Shown: in pieces, positions 11,246-24,533 of the stretch
How positions within the stretch are numbered: the stretch's first letter is position 1
Layout of the letters: each line of letters opens with the position of its first letter
Origin: Atrina japonica
Taxonomy: Eukaryota > Mollusca > Bivalvia > Pterioida > Pinnidae
Direction: 5' to 3'
DNA: 64,000 bases
NCBI GenBank assembly: GCA_030159075.1
Contig: BROG01000475.1
Span: 1-64,000, forward strand
Program-made: the position numbers and the translations under genes
Notes under the pieces: model-generated
The model's database searches: none
What the model was told of the DNA's origin: nothing
The model's input: only the letters and a program-made list of their open reading frames with translations

Positions 11246-12044
11246 TATCGTGTGTATGTGAAAATCAACTACTGTCAAACCAACATGAGTCATATTTGGA
11301 TTCTATTAATTGCTGAATGTATGTACAATGTATTAGAAACACTTTCTTTAAATAAGAATGTTTATTTTCTGTTTCAACTCACACTTCAAATTTATTATAT
11401 ATTTTTATATTTTATATTAAAAGATTTATCAGAACTATTAACAAATAAAGTTGTAAAAAGTAATAATGTTTTGTTCGTTCGTTTATGCAAGTTCGTTCAT
11501 AAAAGATATGAATATAACTACGTCAATAAATAGCAAACATCTGTCTGGCGAATAGATATTGACCATGTGTTTCAAATTTTGTGACGTCAGACCATGGTTA
11601 AACCTTATCCATGTACTTTTTTATAGGATGTAGGTGTTGTTTCATCAAGCACTCTGCAAAGTTTAAAAGAAATTCGAAAATTAGTTTAATTCATAGCAAG
11701 GTACAATATGGTAATAGGATGGTCAGTTTTAGATTGGGTTGTTTATGTTTTGTACCACATCCGGCGGAAATACGTATTTTTGTTAAACAATGGTAGTCAG
11801 GCTTATTTGGTTGAGAATGGGGATGAAAAAACATTCGACTCCTCTGTAAAACAATGACATGGACCTGTCCAAATGTGCCTTAACTCTTTCGGTGTAAATG
11901 AATTAAAATTGTCATGTTTTGACCACTCTGCCAACAAACTTGAGAATCTGCACTGCATTGGAAGTCCTTGGCGTATGTCAAACATTGTAACAATTTAAAT
12001 AAACCCAGCACATGGTATTTCTGTACAAATTACTATTTCATAGC

Positions 12045-12265
12045 AAAGTAATATTTCGAATAGACAGCACCGTTTACATTCTAAACTCCAAATGCTAAGA
12101 TAGTCATCTTTTTGAAATGGTTACTTTAAGATGGGTTTAGTAATACATTTAAGTTACTTATGGACTGTATGATATGGCACTATCTATTACCGAATGCTAC
12201 ATCTATTTTAAATTCGAGCTCAACTGATGAAGTCTTATTGACAGAAACAATAGTCTTGAACATTT
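12045..12265 (-). repeat. Dispersed repeat family A, copy
   Basis: The reverse complement reads GACTTCATCAGTTGAGCTCG and AAAGATGACTATCTTAGC, matching 38405-38655 and the other copies. Confidence 0.6.
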
Positions 12266-13889
12266 GTTTTGACCTATTTCTGCAAAATTATTACTCTGGT
12301 ATTATATATATAGTATTGACCCATAATATACCCAACATCTCCATTACAGATATAATAAAGATATTCTTGGTGAAACGTAAAAAAAAAGAAGAATATAGGT
12401 TCTTGCTGGCCATCTGGGTAATTGTAACATAGAAATATCATTGATTTAGGGGTCATGAAAACAGACTAACCAGTGTACCCAACAAGAGATCACTGATGTT
12501 TTGCAAACAATACGTTTGATATGTTAGCTTTGGGGATACTGTATACCAACTTTGTGGTTTGGTGTTTTGATAGCGACATTTTAGATGTTGAAATGTACAT
12601 ATGATGCCCACTACCACAGACAATCAAGGATTGCAATTAATCATCCGAGTCATATCTGAAAACAAATTATTTTGTTTGTAATCGTTGCCAATACAATAAA
12701 TGATAACATTAAATGAATAGGTCCTTTTCCCAGAAATTTTACTTTTATTTCCACAAAACAAATTATAAATATCTATTTTTATTTTATGTATCAAATAAGA
12801 TATGATATGTCAAATGTTTGTGTATGTTAATATATACATATTTCAGAATATATCTTGGTTGCACGTTGTGACACTGCTAATTTGTGGCACTGCCCGAGAC
12901 ATTTGACCACTGACATCAAACTCAATCAATACAATGGAGAGATTCATATCACAAATTGGTCTACAGGTCTTGGTACCCATTGGTTGTTTAAATGATGTAT
13001 TCCAGATTACATTAACATCAACAAATGAACTTTTATATACAATCATGGAACAATATAAATATCACATACTGAATACCTGGATATGTTCGTCCTTTTACAA
13101 AACATATACACTATGTCTACACTTCTCCCTAAATCATTCACAGATGACAGATATTTCCATACTTCAATTTTAAATATGCACTGTTATCTTAAGGTAGAAA
13201 TGACAAAAATTAACTACAGCAAAAATTTTCAGCTATACACGTGCGTGTAATTACATACATCCATATCTACATATGATGTTTTAATGGACTGACATATGAT
13301 GATGGTGATATTAAACATAGCACTATAAAATATTTCCAAAAGGAATAAAATACACAATTATTCCATTATTTTCAAATCTTTGAATTTGCAAAAATGAAAT
13401 ATGTAAGCACTTGTACTTTAAAAATGTCCTTTTACTTTTTGTTGATAGTGATGAGATACTCACAAACTGGCATTTAGAGGTGCTGAAGATTGTTAAGATA
13501 ACATTTTTGCTTTGTTTTTCATTTTCTATTCCAACCTCAAGGATAAGTCATTAGCATGTTTCTGTAGGATCCATCATTTTTGCACATTTGCAATAAACAA
13601 TAATGAAAAAGGTACAGTATGGAAAGTTTTAAAACATAGACAGTCACAAAATACAGATTTTAAAGTCCCATAACTTTAAAAGAAAATATAGCGGAATGTT
13701 GTCCATCGTAAAACTATAAGGCAATGATTCAATGTTTTGTTGAAATTTGACAAAGGTAATTTTTACATGAACAACTCAACCTCTGGACTCCAAATATTCG
13801 ATATAAGTGCAATAACAGGTAAAAATATACTATTGATGCTATATGTACAAAAATTAAAATTTTATTCTGTGCTTTGGACTAATGCCATT

Positions 13890-14095
13890 GCAGTAAGAGC
13901 TCTATTATGTGTCATACCTGCCATGACATGGAACCTCAGTTTTGAGTCTCAAAGGAAAAACTTCTGGCTTTCACTTTGTATGCCATGTCAAAGTTCAAGG
14001 AGATCCCTTGAATACTGTCTGAGAATAACAAGAATTGTTCAGGACGGACGGACACCTTACTGACAATGGACGGACCAAAGACACGGCGATTTGAA
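13890..14095. repeat. Probable dispersed repeat ending in GACGGAC tracts
   Basis: CCATGACATGGAACCTCAGT followed by TTCAAGGAGATCCC and GGACGGACGGACACC has the look of a common mollusc dispersed repeat whose tail is rich in GACGGAC. The 108-codon frame here is not a gene. Confidence 0.35.
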
Positions 14096-16384
14096 TAACA
14101 AAAAATAACATCCCTCATTATGAAGCAATGTTTAAATATAAAGCTCTCAGGACTAAAATGCTTGTAGATCTTTATATAAATCTATGTAGAAAAATGCTAA
14201 ATCACATACTTTTCAGTTTATACAAGTCAATGCAATTAAGTTGAAATCAAAGAGTAATTACTATAAACCTGAGTTAATGCAAAAATAGAACATTGACCTA
14301 ATTAATCAACAATCTGTGAAACAGCCCTCTCAAAAAATGTTTAATTTAAGCATGATGCAAAACTTTTTTTGCTATTCTTTACTCATTCTCAAAAATAAAA
14401 ATTAATTCATTTTTACAGAACAGCATTATAAAGAAATACATTATATTGTTTTGACTTGAAAAGACCAAAAAACTTCTTAACACAACAAAAACATATATGC
14501 TTATATTTCTTCTCTGACACTGATATTAAAGCGATATGAGCTGTTGTATGTGAAAAAATTCAGTATTTATTTATGAAGATTACTGAGTGTCAAATAAGCA
14601 TGTGCTATTTGCATTTAATATATATTCTATTCTTATTACCCTTTGCTTTTATATTCGTACATCATCATTTCATACCTAAATCACGCAAAGTTGGTCTTTT
14701 ACATCGTTTCAAATGATTCGCTTCTGAAATTGTCCACGTGCCGGGTATATCAGGTGAACTCAACCCATTTTGAATTCATTCCATCGCATTCTCAGCTTTA
14801 TCATTCTTGGCACATGATCATGAACAGGCCAACTTCACCTGACATGGTGGCACGATTGTAAAACATGAGGTACACACAGTTTTCAGTCATATTGTTTTGA
14901 TTTTGGCAATTTTAGCATCAACGGAAACATTAAAAATTGGAGAATTTCTTTTAGTGACCTGATACTTTTATTCATATATTCATCCGATTTTCTTTAGGTA
15001 TTTAAAATGGCATTGAAAAGGACACATTTTACATAAAACATGTACTTTCAAATACAAATACAAATCATGTCCTGTATTTTAAAAGTAAATATAAAACACA
15101 AATAATTCAAGTTTTCAAAATGCATTTTGTTTACTGCAGTGTTGTTTTACATAACACCAGTGTCACTGACACCGAGACATTACTAGTGTCGCAAGGTCAG
15201 ATAAAACTTAATAGTTTTTCATGGGCGACAATATTAACATTTTCCTGTACATCTAATTTTTCAAGCAGGGGTTGTATACATAAGATATCCTTTCCACACT
15301 CAGAAAATATATACACAATACATAGGCTTGAACATCTTGTTTTTCTGTCATGTGTGCATATTTCAACCACAATCAGTTTTGTAGTAAATGGAAAATAAAA
15401 TCTCAAGTCAGATACTTTATAGGAAATTTGCTTAGATATAAAGTACAACAAAAAATACAAAGTATCTGTGAATATTGTACCGATTCAGAATTTTCAATTA
15501 TAAATACATTATTTTACTGAGTAAAATAACCACTGATACAATATTTACCAATCAGACACCATGTTAAATTCCAAATAGCAGCTCTCCTTTCCCTACACTT
15601 TTTCAACCAATTAATTTCAAGTGTATCTAGTTGTCTCTGACCACAAATATTGAACAGTGCTAAGCACATTGTACGTCAATCATTGCAGTGACAATTCTGT
15701 AATGTACCCTTCCTCATGTGACACAATATCAAATCTGATGTGATGTCAGTGTGACATGAGACCTTTCACTTCCTATGCTGACTAATTTTTAAAGAAAGTG
15801 TTGAAAAGTATCATTTCTAACACAGGATGTTGATATGACATGAGACGTTTCACTTCCTATGCTGGCCACTTTTTGAAAAGTTGAAAAATATCTGATCCAG
15901 ATGTTAAACTGCTTGTGAGTCAAAAGATCTACTATGAGACCACTGTTAGCAGTCAAATGATATAGTCAGAGAGGCCAAACACACAACAAAGCAAAAGAGA
16001 AGCAATTGTGTAATTTATATGACAGACCTAATTTCAGGCCCTTTCATATTTCATGTTTTACAAAATTTATGATATGTAAATTATTGCACCCAAGCTAAGC
16101 CAACCAAATTTTCAAACTGAAAATGCCTTCCATCATGATATTAGACACAAACAAATGAATATAAGGACAATACACAATATGCAAGTCTTCCACTGCAGTC
16201 AATTCCAGAATTACAACAGGGGTATACAGCCCTTTAATGAAAAAAAAATTGTCATATTGAAACTTAACCCATAATAGTGATTGATGCTTTTGTGTAAGCG
16301 TATTCTAGTTATTTTCAAGAAATCAATAGATGGAGGCATTCAACACATCCACCTGTCTGACCCTCTTTCATCTGATGGAGCACC

Positions 16385-16640
16385 AGTAATCAAGTCTTTC
16401 CATCTACATTTGGGATCAAATCTTCCCATCTAAGTTTGGGATCAAGACTTGCCATCTACATTTTGGATCAAATATTTCCATCTAAGTTTGGCATCAAGTC
16501 TTTCCATCCAAATCTGGGATCAAGTTTTATCATCTTAGTTTAGGATTAAGTCTTTCCATCCAAGATTTGAATCAAATCTTTCCATGTAAGTTTGGGAACA
16601 AGTCTCTCCATCCAAGTTTGGGATCAAGTCTTTCCATGGG
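16385..16640. repeat. 26-bp minisatellite 3' of DIPK2A
   Basis: About ten diverged copies of CATCTAAGTTTGGGATCAAG followed by TCTTTC. Confidence 0.88.
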
Positions 16641-17483
16641 ATACCTTAAAGTTGCTCTTTCACATAATTTTCAAAAATTCTATATTTCAAAATTTTATTA
16701 CTTGTCTTGAATGACAGCAATCAGAAAAATACTCTGACTTAGTCATTTAACCCTTTCCTACTACGTATCTGAGTAGTATGCTTTGTGTTATTTTTTAAGA
16801 CCAGTCTATTATTGTCTGTAGGGTTGAAAGGTGTTCTTTCAGATGTTGTTGTGTGGAGGATTGTTTGTTACTACATGAAGAGGTAATAGACAAACACCCA
16901 AAAAGCCGATAATTCAACATTGTATGAGTTATATATACAGTAAAACCTTGTTATACTGCCACCATTTCTTCAGCCAAAGTTTGGCATTACAAAGATATTT
17001 GGCGATAAGTTGACGGAAACCTTAAATGAAATTATACAGAAAATTGGAAAGTGGATTTTCAAAAATTGTGATCTTAAGCGAGGGGGCAAATAAAATTGGG
17101 GAATTATTAGGGGGAAGTATTCTATATAAGGAACTCACAAAGTATTTATAACGTTTTTATCTCCTTACATCTTGATTGCAGATGTATTTTTAAAACATAA
17201 ATGCAATGAAAGGTGTTTTACAGTCACTATAGGCATTTTATGAAAGAAAAAAGAAGAAATAGAATTTTATGAAATTTCTCAAACAGAGCACCTATAAATG
17301 AAACCTCATTTTTGTAAAGAGACAACTTGCCCAGAAAGACTACATTTTGATGACAGATTGAACAATCTCTTAAAACAGGTGTTGCTGTGTTATGCCCAGA
17401 TAATAAACAAAGTATTGTAGAAAGACAGTTTCAAACTTTAACTTTACAAAGTAATTATATTGATTGTAAACTACTTCTAAATT

Positions 17484-17851
17484 TTACAATCTTTCCCCTG
17501 CTACAACATCTTTTTCATCAATGGTATTTCTCAGCTGATCTAATGCAGACAGTATTTTATCTTTTGCTTTCATTCTTCCCTCAGCATGTGTAGGGTGAAC
17601 ACATTCATTCAACAGATGCTCAAGATCAAAATCGTCCTTTGCAAAATTAGGCATATCATGTAACAGGCCTTCTGGCATACCAATATCTGCCTCATTTGCA
17701 TACTTGGACAACAAGTTGCGACAAGCAGCAAAGTAATTGTGATCTGATTCTGTGTGAGAGCAAAGATCCTCTGTAGAGAAAACCAAGCAATTTTTTCCGC
17801 CACAGTCATCAAAATTTGATTCTAACAGGTCGTCCCATCCTTGAGGTTTAA
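17484..17851 (-). CDS. DIPK2A: DIPK2A-like exon 4 (C-terminal)
   Basis: The acceptor is TTTTTACAG and the stop ends at 17484. It encodes the last 121 residues, with FDDCGG, the CSHTESDHNYFAACRNLL helix and LLHDMP, all typical of the DIPK2 C-lobe. A minus-strand AATAAA occurs near 16690, about 0.8 kb downstream, and may be the polyadenylation signal. Confidence 0.9.
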
Positions 17852-20800
17852 CTGTAAAAATATGACATACAAGTTAAGATGTAATGTTGAGAATTATATC
17901 TGGTGATACAAATGTACCTAATCTGATGAATTTAAGTTTTAAGTTCCCAAAGTTCATTATAGTAATATTCCAGTTTATAAGTAGTGCTATGACAAAAGTA
18001 TTTGTAATTATATGAAATGGTAATGTTCTCACTGTGTGCTTCACTCAGGGAATGAAAGATAACTCTAATCATATGCCATGTTGGCCATCCAAATTTCTAC
18101 ATAGTTGTCATGACATCAGAAGTGATGTCATCAGTAAGTTTTTATTGTCTGCACTCTGGATTGTAATGTAAATAAGTCAGTTATTTGCATTGAGTAGAAA
18201 ACCCACAGAAATCTCAGATGATGTGAAAAAATACTTATTGAAATGAAATTTTAAGGACTAAAAAAATATATATTAGTTATTGAGAATGTATTACGAATAC
18301 CTCAGTCAACCATTAAATCCATATGGAAAATTTTTTTCTTCTCAACTGGTGAAATCAAAACTTTGAAAAAGAAACATGTCCACAAAGCTGTCAAAATGGG
18401 ATCAAAACTGGATTATTCGTCACACAAATTTTGATTGAAGAGAGTTTTATAAGGCATTGCCAGCATGGTGAACAGAAATATTAGTGTAGATAAATACATT
18501 TCCATTTTAGAAGATCGACTTCTGCTTGTTATTGTCCGACATTTCCTTAATAAAACCTATAGTTTTGAAGATGGCAACACTCATGTCCATAGAGCTCGTA
18601 TTACTCAACAATACAAACAACAAAATAATATTCCCACAAATGTTCAGTCAGATCAATCACCAGACATTAATAAAGTTAAGAATTTATGGTTCAAAATCAA
18701 AAGAACTTTGCAAAATTAAGCTCCATATATCAAGACTCCTGAGGAATCATTTTACATACCTAGAATTCCTTTGAAAAAAAAACTACATTAAATTGTTGAC
18801 CATGAGCTGTCATTAGGTCCAAAGGTCACCTCACCAAGTGTTGATAAAAGTAAGACAGGTTTTTTATCATACAATTTATTTTTTATTGTCATGTAGTGCA
18901 TCTGTTTTTTTTATCATACAATTCATTTTTTGTTGTGCATCTTTGTTTACCTCCGCCATTTTGAAAAATCTCAAATGCTTTTGTCATAGCGCTGTATATC
19001 TCTCATTGTAAGATATCTCATTGTTCTATGGAACTTATCATTGGATTTATAAATCTTAGTGATAATAAATCTTAACTTGATTTTCACTACTTCTGCAATA
19101 AATCAAAGTTAAAATCATTAAATTGTTAAAACTCCATTATATTAACCTGCTGTCTGTTACCACTGAAAAACATTTAGCTACCATTTGAGTGAATTAACAT
19201 GCTTCATACCGCTGACTTTAATTTTTTTTAACTAACCCATTCACACAGCAGGATGAAAAATCATAATCAAAGCTTTTAATAAGATTCACATAAATTTTGG
19301 AAACCAATATAGACCAGCCAGGTACTTACTAGGTATAGTATGCTTACCTTTCTGTATGGCCAACCTGTCGACAACAACTACATTCTCTAGGTCTACGACC
19401 GAAACTTTTCCAGAGCTGTCTACAACAAGGTTTTCATAATTTAAATCTGTCCAGTACAAACCATACTGCTTTCCTGAGTTTGTTAGCCTTTCTGCTATCT
19501 TCATAATTTGATATGCCAGATCTGCCTGTAACAAAGATGTCATTTCATATTGACCAGCAATCTAGGATAAAGTCACCTGGTGATAAGAAATACAACTGTA
19601 AATTCATATCAAACTCAGAACTAAATTTCAGTTGTCATTGGAAGAAGCCACTTACAGAAGGTTAAGGTATCTGTCAGACTTATATCCAAGACTCTTTATT
19701 ATCAGTAAACTTTTAAAGAACAATGGTGTCATGGATAGTTTAGACTGTGGGAAATTGGACTTGTTTTCAATTTCTTTTTGCCAACCTTTTCTTTATCAAT
19801 ATACAGAGAATGTTCACACTCTTTTGGGAATGGTGTCTAGGCCTTTTGAACTGGGAATTTTAGCAATATTCTATTGCAATTGAGAAATCTACAAATACAC
19901 CAAATTATATGAAAATACAAAAAATCATTGTCATTTGACATTAATTGGGAAATTTCAATCATAAACTGGGGAAAATTTTATTGCATTTGCATTTGGAATG
20001 GGGATTTGTTTCAGCGCTGTATGACAGGGTGTAAAATCTCTGATTTAAGTACATTAACAATTACATATAAATGTATCGTAATCTACTCATTTTATCTATT
20101 TACCCTTTTATGCCACGGAGCATTATAATAATTGTACAGCGGTTTTCCCGCATTGCTGACCACAATGAATCTTCCACATGCCCCATAATATTCTGGGAAA
20201 GGCCATCCTTCAGAAGCTGGGAATGTCTGCAACACAAGAGAAATATATGTAAGAAAAAGTCAATGCTCTATAGCTCTTGTTTTCTTTATTTTCTAGTCAA
20301 ATTTTTGTGGTATTCTACAATGTATCATATAAATACTGTAATAACAACTTTACACTAACATTATGATATTCTGTAGGCTAACATTATGATATTCTGTAAT
20401 AACAACTTTAGGCTAACATTATGATATACTGTAATAACAACTTTAGGTTAACATTATGATATTCTGTAATAACAATTTAGGCTAACATTATGATATTCTG
20501 TAATAACAACTTTAGGCTAACATTATGATATTCTGTAATAACAACTTTAGGCTAACATTATGATATACTGTAATAACAACTTTAGGCTAACATTATGATA
20601 TTCTGTAATAACAACTTTAGGCTAACATTATGATATACTGTAATAACAACTTTAGGCTAACATTATGATATACTGTAATAACAACTTTAGGCTAACATTA
20701 TGATATACTGTACTGTAACTTTACACAACATTATGATGTAATAACAACTTTAGGCTAACATTATGATATTCTGTAATAACAACTTTAGGCTAACATTATG

Positions 20801-23081
20801 ATATACTGTAATAACAACTTTAGGCTAACATTATGATATTCTGTAATAACAACTTTACACTAACATTATGATATACTGTAATAACAACTTTACACTAACA
20901 TTATGATATTCTGTAATAACAACTTTAGGCTAACATTATGATATTCTGTAATAACAACTTTAGGCTAACATTATGATATACTGTAATAACAACTTTAGGC
21001 TAACATTATGATATTCTGTAATAACAACTTTAGGCTAACATTATGATATACTGTAATAACAACTTTAGGCTAACATTATGATATACTGTAATAACAACTT
21101 TAGGCTAACATTATGATATTCTGTAATAACAACTTTAGGCTAACATTATGATATACTGTAATAATAACAACATTATGATATTCTGTAATAACAACTTAGC
21201 TAACATTATGATATTCTGTAATAAAACTTTAGGCTAACATTATGATAGGTAATAACAACTTTAGGCTAACATTATGATACTCTGTAATAACAACTTTACA
21301 CTAACATTATGATATACTGTAAACAACTTTAGGCTAACATTATGATATACTGTAATAACATTTAGGCTATGATGATATCTGTAATAACAACTTTACACTT
21401 TAGGCTATACATTAACAACTTTACTAACATATGATATTCTGTAATAACAACTTTAGGCTAACATTATGATATACTGTAATAACAACTTTAGGCTAACATT
21501 ATGATATTCTGTAATAACAACTTTAGGCTAACATTATGATATTCTGTAATAACAACTTTACACTAACATTATGATATACTGTAATAATAACTTTAGGCTA
21601 ATATTATGATATTCTGTAATAACAACTTTAGGCTAACATTATGATATACTGTAATAATAACTTTAGGCTAATATTATGATATTCTGTAATAACAACTTTA
21701 GGCTAACATTATGATATTATTTGCTTAATGTACATGTAAAATTGTGGCTTTACCAAAGTTTTAAATAATAGGCACCTGCCTATACAGGCCATTCAAACAT
21801 AATCTTTGTTAACTTTTTTATCATGAAGATATATAACCATTTGCCTAAAGTCTACAGACATTATCATTTTTTTTACTATATACTTCATAAAAAACACATT
21901 TTTTTCCAGAAAATATTGCAAAGCCATTTCTTATTGCATTTTAAAAGAATTTTCATTGTTAAACACATAATGTTTCAAGTTTCATTGATTATTTGGATGT
22001 AATTTTCTAATGAGTAGTTTAAAAAATTTGACAATTTAAACCAAAAGTAAAAATTAGATATCATAATTTTACGTACACAAAGAAGGAATTTCCATTACAA
22101 AAAAAAAAAAAAACCATTCTGCTTTAATTGATGAATTTTTAAATTTCTAATTTGAAAATTTGAAATAAAAATATATAATGAAACTGTATCCTATTCTCTG
22201 TTTAACAGTGAAAATCCTATTAAAAGGCGATAAGAAATGGTGTCACAATATTTTTTTGCAAAAATATGGTTTTATATGAAATATATAGTAAAAAAATGAT
22301 AATGTCTGTAGAATTTTGGCAAGTGGCTGTATACATATATAAGAATGATAAATTTTACTTAAATAATTTCAGTTACCTGCAAGATGAGAGGCTCTGGATT
22401 AACAAGCGCTATAGAATATATTAGCAGTTTATCACGAAAGTAAATGTGATCCTCATGTGGTTTTAATTTTTCTTTGTCGTATTTCAATATCCTGTCAATG
22501 AGATTGAAGGTGGGACATGCAAACATATAATTCAATCCTTTCAAATGCTTTGGCAACAGACCAACTTTTGATATTTCATTTCCAACTTTTGTAAGATGCA
22601 GATTTCTGGCAACATCACATCCAACAGGTCGATTTGCATCCTTGCAAATTTTATTGTCTACTTGTTCTAGTTCCCGATTATGAGCTAGCTTTTTTAAGAT
22701 AACCGATTTTTCTATACCTTTATGCTCTCCCAAATGTACATTTTTCAAATTAACAAAATCTAAAAACCGGATCCGTGACCATCCTTTCATTTCAATTGCA
22801 CCATTTTTTAAATCCATACAAATACTATGTCCATAACAAGCTGGACATTTGTCTGTCTGTAGAAATGTTTCTTCAGTCAAATGGTTTCTTGTTACGGACA
22901 AAATCAAAGTGCCATAGAAGTATATCGACAATATAGCTGTGGTTATGATAAAACACTTGGCTTTCAGTGGCAACCTTCGTAGTTTTGTAGTGGCATCAGC
23001 AACGATTGAGTGAACACCTGCCATTGATTTCTTTGTTCCACCTGATCGTCGATTTCTGATGCTGTCTACTGGTAATAACAT
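17484..23081 (-). CDS. DIPK2A: Divergent protein kinase domain 2A-like (DIPK2A/C3orf58)
   Basis: Four exons (23081-22377, 20226-20104, 19525-19348, 17851-17484) join in frame to 457 residues and a stop. The N-terminus is cytosolic and basic, followed by a signal-anchor helix at about residues 43-63, then the family signature CPACYGHSIC (79-88). VILKKL (127-132) supplies the candidate ATP-binding lysine; the catalytic-loop equivalent TDLNYEN has Asp303 and Asn308; VVDLEN carries the DFG-like Asp321. Exon order, GWPFPEYYGACGR in exon 2 and the Cys-rich C-terminal HNYFAACRNLL region match the vertebrate DIPK2A/HASF protein (about 430 aa). Family members are secretory-pathway (Golgi) proteins, some secreted. 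The start at 23081 gives the helix; an internal Met at residue 20 would keep it too. Which of DIPK2A or 2B is the closer paralogue I cannot decide by eye. Confidence 0.92.
18430..18777 (+). pseudogene. Tc1/mariner transposase relic in DIPK2A intron 3
   Basis: On the plus strand, antisense to the host gene, the frame reads NRNISVDKYISILEDRLL, HVHRARITQQYKQQNNIP, QSPDINKVKNLWFKIKRTL, then a stop at 18717-18719 and continued similarity (YIKTPEESFY). This is the C-terminal half of a Tc1-like DDE transposase. The family motif around the second catalytic Asp (usually DDN) is DGN, and the third catalytic acid (usually IENLW) is Lys (VKNLW), so the element is dead. The N-terminal half is missing or unrecognisable. 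Confidence 0.75.
19348..19525 (-). CDS. DIPK2A: DIPK2A-like exon 3 (catalytic loop)
   Basis: This exon lies between a TTACAG acceptor and GTAAGC donor. It encodes residues 277-336, including the catalytic-loop equivalent TDLNYEN and the metal-binding VVDLEN. Both acidic residues are retained, so the fold is not obviously a dead kinase. Confidence 0.9.
20104..20226 (-). CDS. DIPK2A: DIPK2A-like exon 2
   Basis: This 123-bp phase 0-0 exon encodes 41 residues, TFPASEGWPFPEYYG through NAPWHKR, bounded by a TTGCAG acceptor and GTAAATAG donor on the minus strand. It aligns with the hinge region of DIPK2 proteins. Confidence 0.9.
20340..21717. repeat. DIPK2A: 35-bp minisatellite in DIPK2A intron 1
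   Basis: About 39 copies of TAATAACAACTTTAGGCTAA followed by CATTATGATATTCTG. Two main variants alternate irregularly: GATATTCTG versus GATATACTG, and TTTAGGC versus TTTACAC. A few units are shortened (around 20705, 21160-21250, 21360-21430). Confidence 0.95.
22377..23081 (-). CDS. DIPK2A: DIPK2A-like exon 1
   Basis: This 705-bp exon runs from the ATG at 23081 to a CAG/GTAACTG donor (phase 0). It encodes residues 1-235: cytosolic N-terminus, signal anchor, the CPACYGHSIC segment, the N-lobe with the candidate lysine, and the conserved NPEPLILQ end. Confidence 0.9.
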
Positions 23082-23364
23082 GATGAACTTTACATTTCAA
23101 TTAAGCATTGTAGTTTTCTACCTCTTCTTGGCATTCAGTACTGTACATGTATATATAGACTTTGTACTCTGTGATGAAAATAAAATATGTTTATTTGTAA
23201 AAAGCTGAAATTTTATAACATGAGCAAGTAATCTAAGTTCAATTAAAACTTACTTACTGACAGTCAACCATGCAAACACACACATAGTAAATATATGTAA
23301 ATGTATTTAAATATAAGAGTTTGTGTCCAAAAACAACAAATATGATTGTTTAACACCCCATCAA

Positions 23365-23470
23365 GAAATTTTCACTTATATTGAGATGTCACCAAATTTA
23401 AATGAAGTGCCACAAATTTTCACCTATGCAATGGACTGACACCAGTGTGGGAAGGGTTCTTTTACTTGCC
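23365..23470 (-). mobile_element. SINE family 3 tail fragment
   Basis: GAAATTTTCACTTATATTGA, TGCCACAAATTTTCACCTAT and CAATGGACTGACACCAGTGT match the tail of the family 3 SINE at 32845-32960. Confidence 0.6.
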
Positions 23471-23687
23471 ACACCTGAACATTGTGGCAGAGGAATGTTC
23501 TGGAGATACACTGTATCCCTATCATAAAATTACCAACATTGACACAACAAAAAGAATATCAAAAGAGCAAACATGTACATGAAATTTTCAAAACCAACAC
23601 TGAACAGAAAATGTTCAATGTTGTAGTGATATTTGTGTTCAGAACTTTAGACACTACAAAGTACTATCGAAACATTCATTTGTGTGA

Positions 23688-23780
23688 ATGCGTAGATTGT
23701 CGAGTGGTTATGGACATCGAGCATTGGAGTCAGGCTGTTGGCCCCATAAGTCAAGAGCTCGAATCTCGGCCAGGGCATGG
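23688..23780 (+). mobile_element. tRNA-like SINE head
   Basis: AGATTGTCGAGTGGTTATGG and GAGCTCGAATCTCGGCC resemble A and B boxes of a tRNA-derived SINE. The tail is not clear, so this may be a truncated or decayed copy. It falls inside a 122-codon frame that is not a gene. Confidence 0.5.
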
Positions 23781-24410
23781 TGAGTTTGCAGATACCTTGT
23801 TATTTCTGTATTTGTGCTTAAGGTTCGATTTATTTACGCAGTTAGTATAATTTGTGATCCAAGGTCCATAGTACAACACATATACATATACTTGTACTTG
23901 ATTTTGTTTTTGGTCAGAACTTTAATTTCCCAAAGACTTTTAGATATTTGATTATTTAAGGCTTTCAATTAAAATTTCAATTCAAATGAAATTTAATTTT
24001 GAGTTATCAATAAAGTCAGGAAAAGCTGATTTTTCAAAGAAAGTAAGATTTCACACAGATCGTGGAATACGAGACCTGTCTGTGCAGTTCACTTTCGAAA
24101 CTGGAAAATCTTCAATATTTCGAATGCAACAAAATTAGTGTCTAATGAAGACTTCAGTGGCTGAGAGTTGTCTTATCTCTCATCATTACCTAATCAAATG
24201 ATTTAGTGAAAATGATTGAAAATAAAATAGAGTGGGGTCATTCAAAATGTTAATATAATGTTGTCCACTGTGAAGGGAATTCTTGTGTACTTGATGACAT
24301 CAGTTGTGGACAGTTTCAATTTTCAACAGGTATGCAACGTAGAAAAAGCAGTCTCAACAGACTACCTGAATGAACCGTGTAGATAGTGAAAGAAGGTAAA
24401 TTATATATAT

Positions 24411-24500
24411 AAACCATGCAGTAGGGGTAAATATCGAAATGTACTGGAATGTACCGAAATGGACACAAAATACTGAAATGTACCACAAAAAGGTCAAGAT

Positions 24501-24533
<33 letters not shown>

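Larger units (their letters stand above)
8350..16384. other. Intergenic, repeats only
   Basis: Apart from the SINE, retroelement and family A fragments listed, I see no splice-bounded coding frame on either strand. The 15120-15460 frames overlap on opposite strands and have no recognisable domain. Confidence 0.5.

Noticed and set aside
12843..13173. Overlapping frames on both strands
   Set aside because: No domain, no splice-supported extension, and opposite-strand overlap typical of chance in AT-rich DNA.
23482..23850. 122-codon plus-strand frame
   Set aside because: It runs through a tRNA-like SINE head; no recognisable protein.
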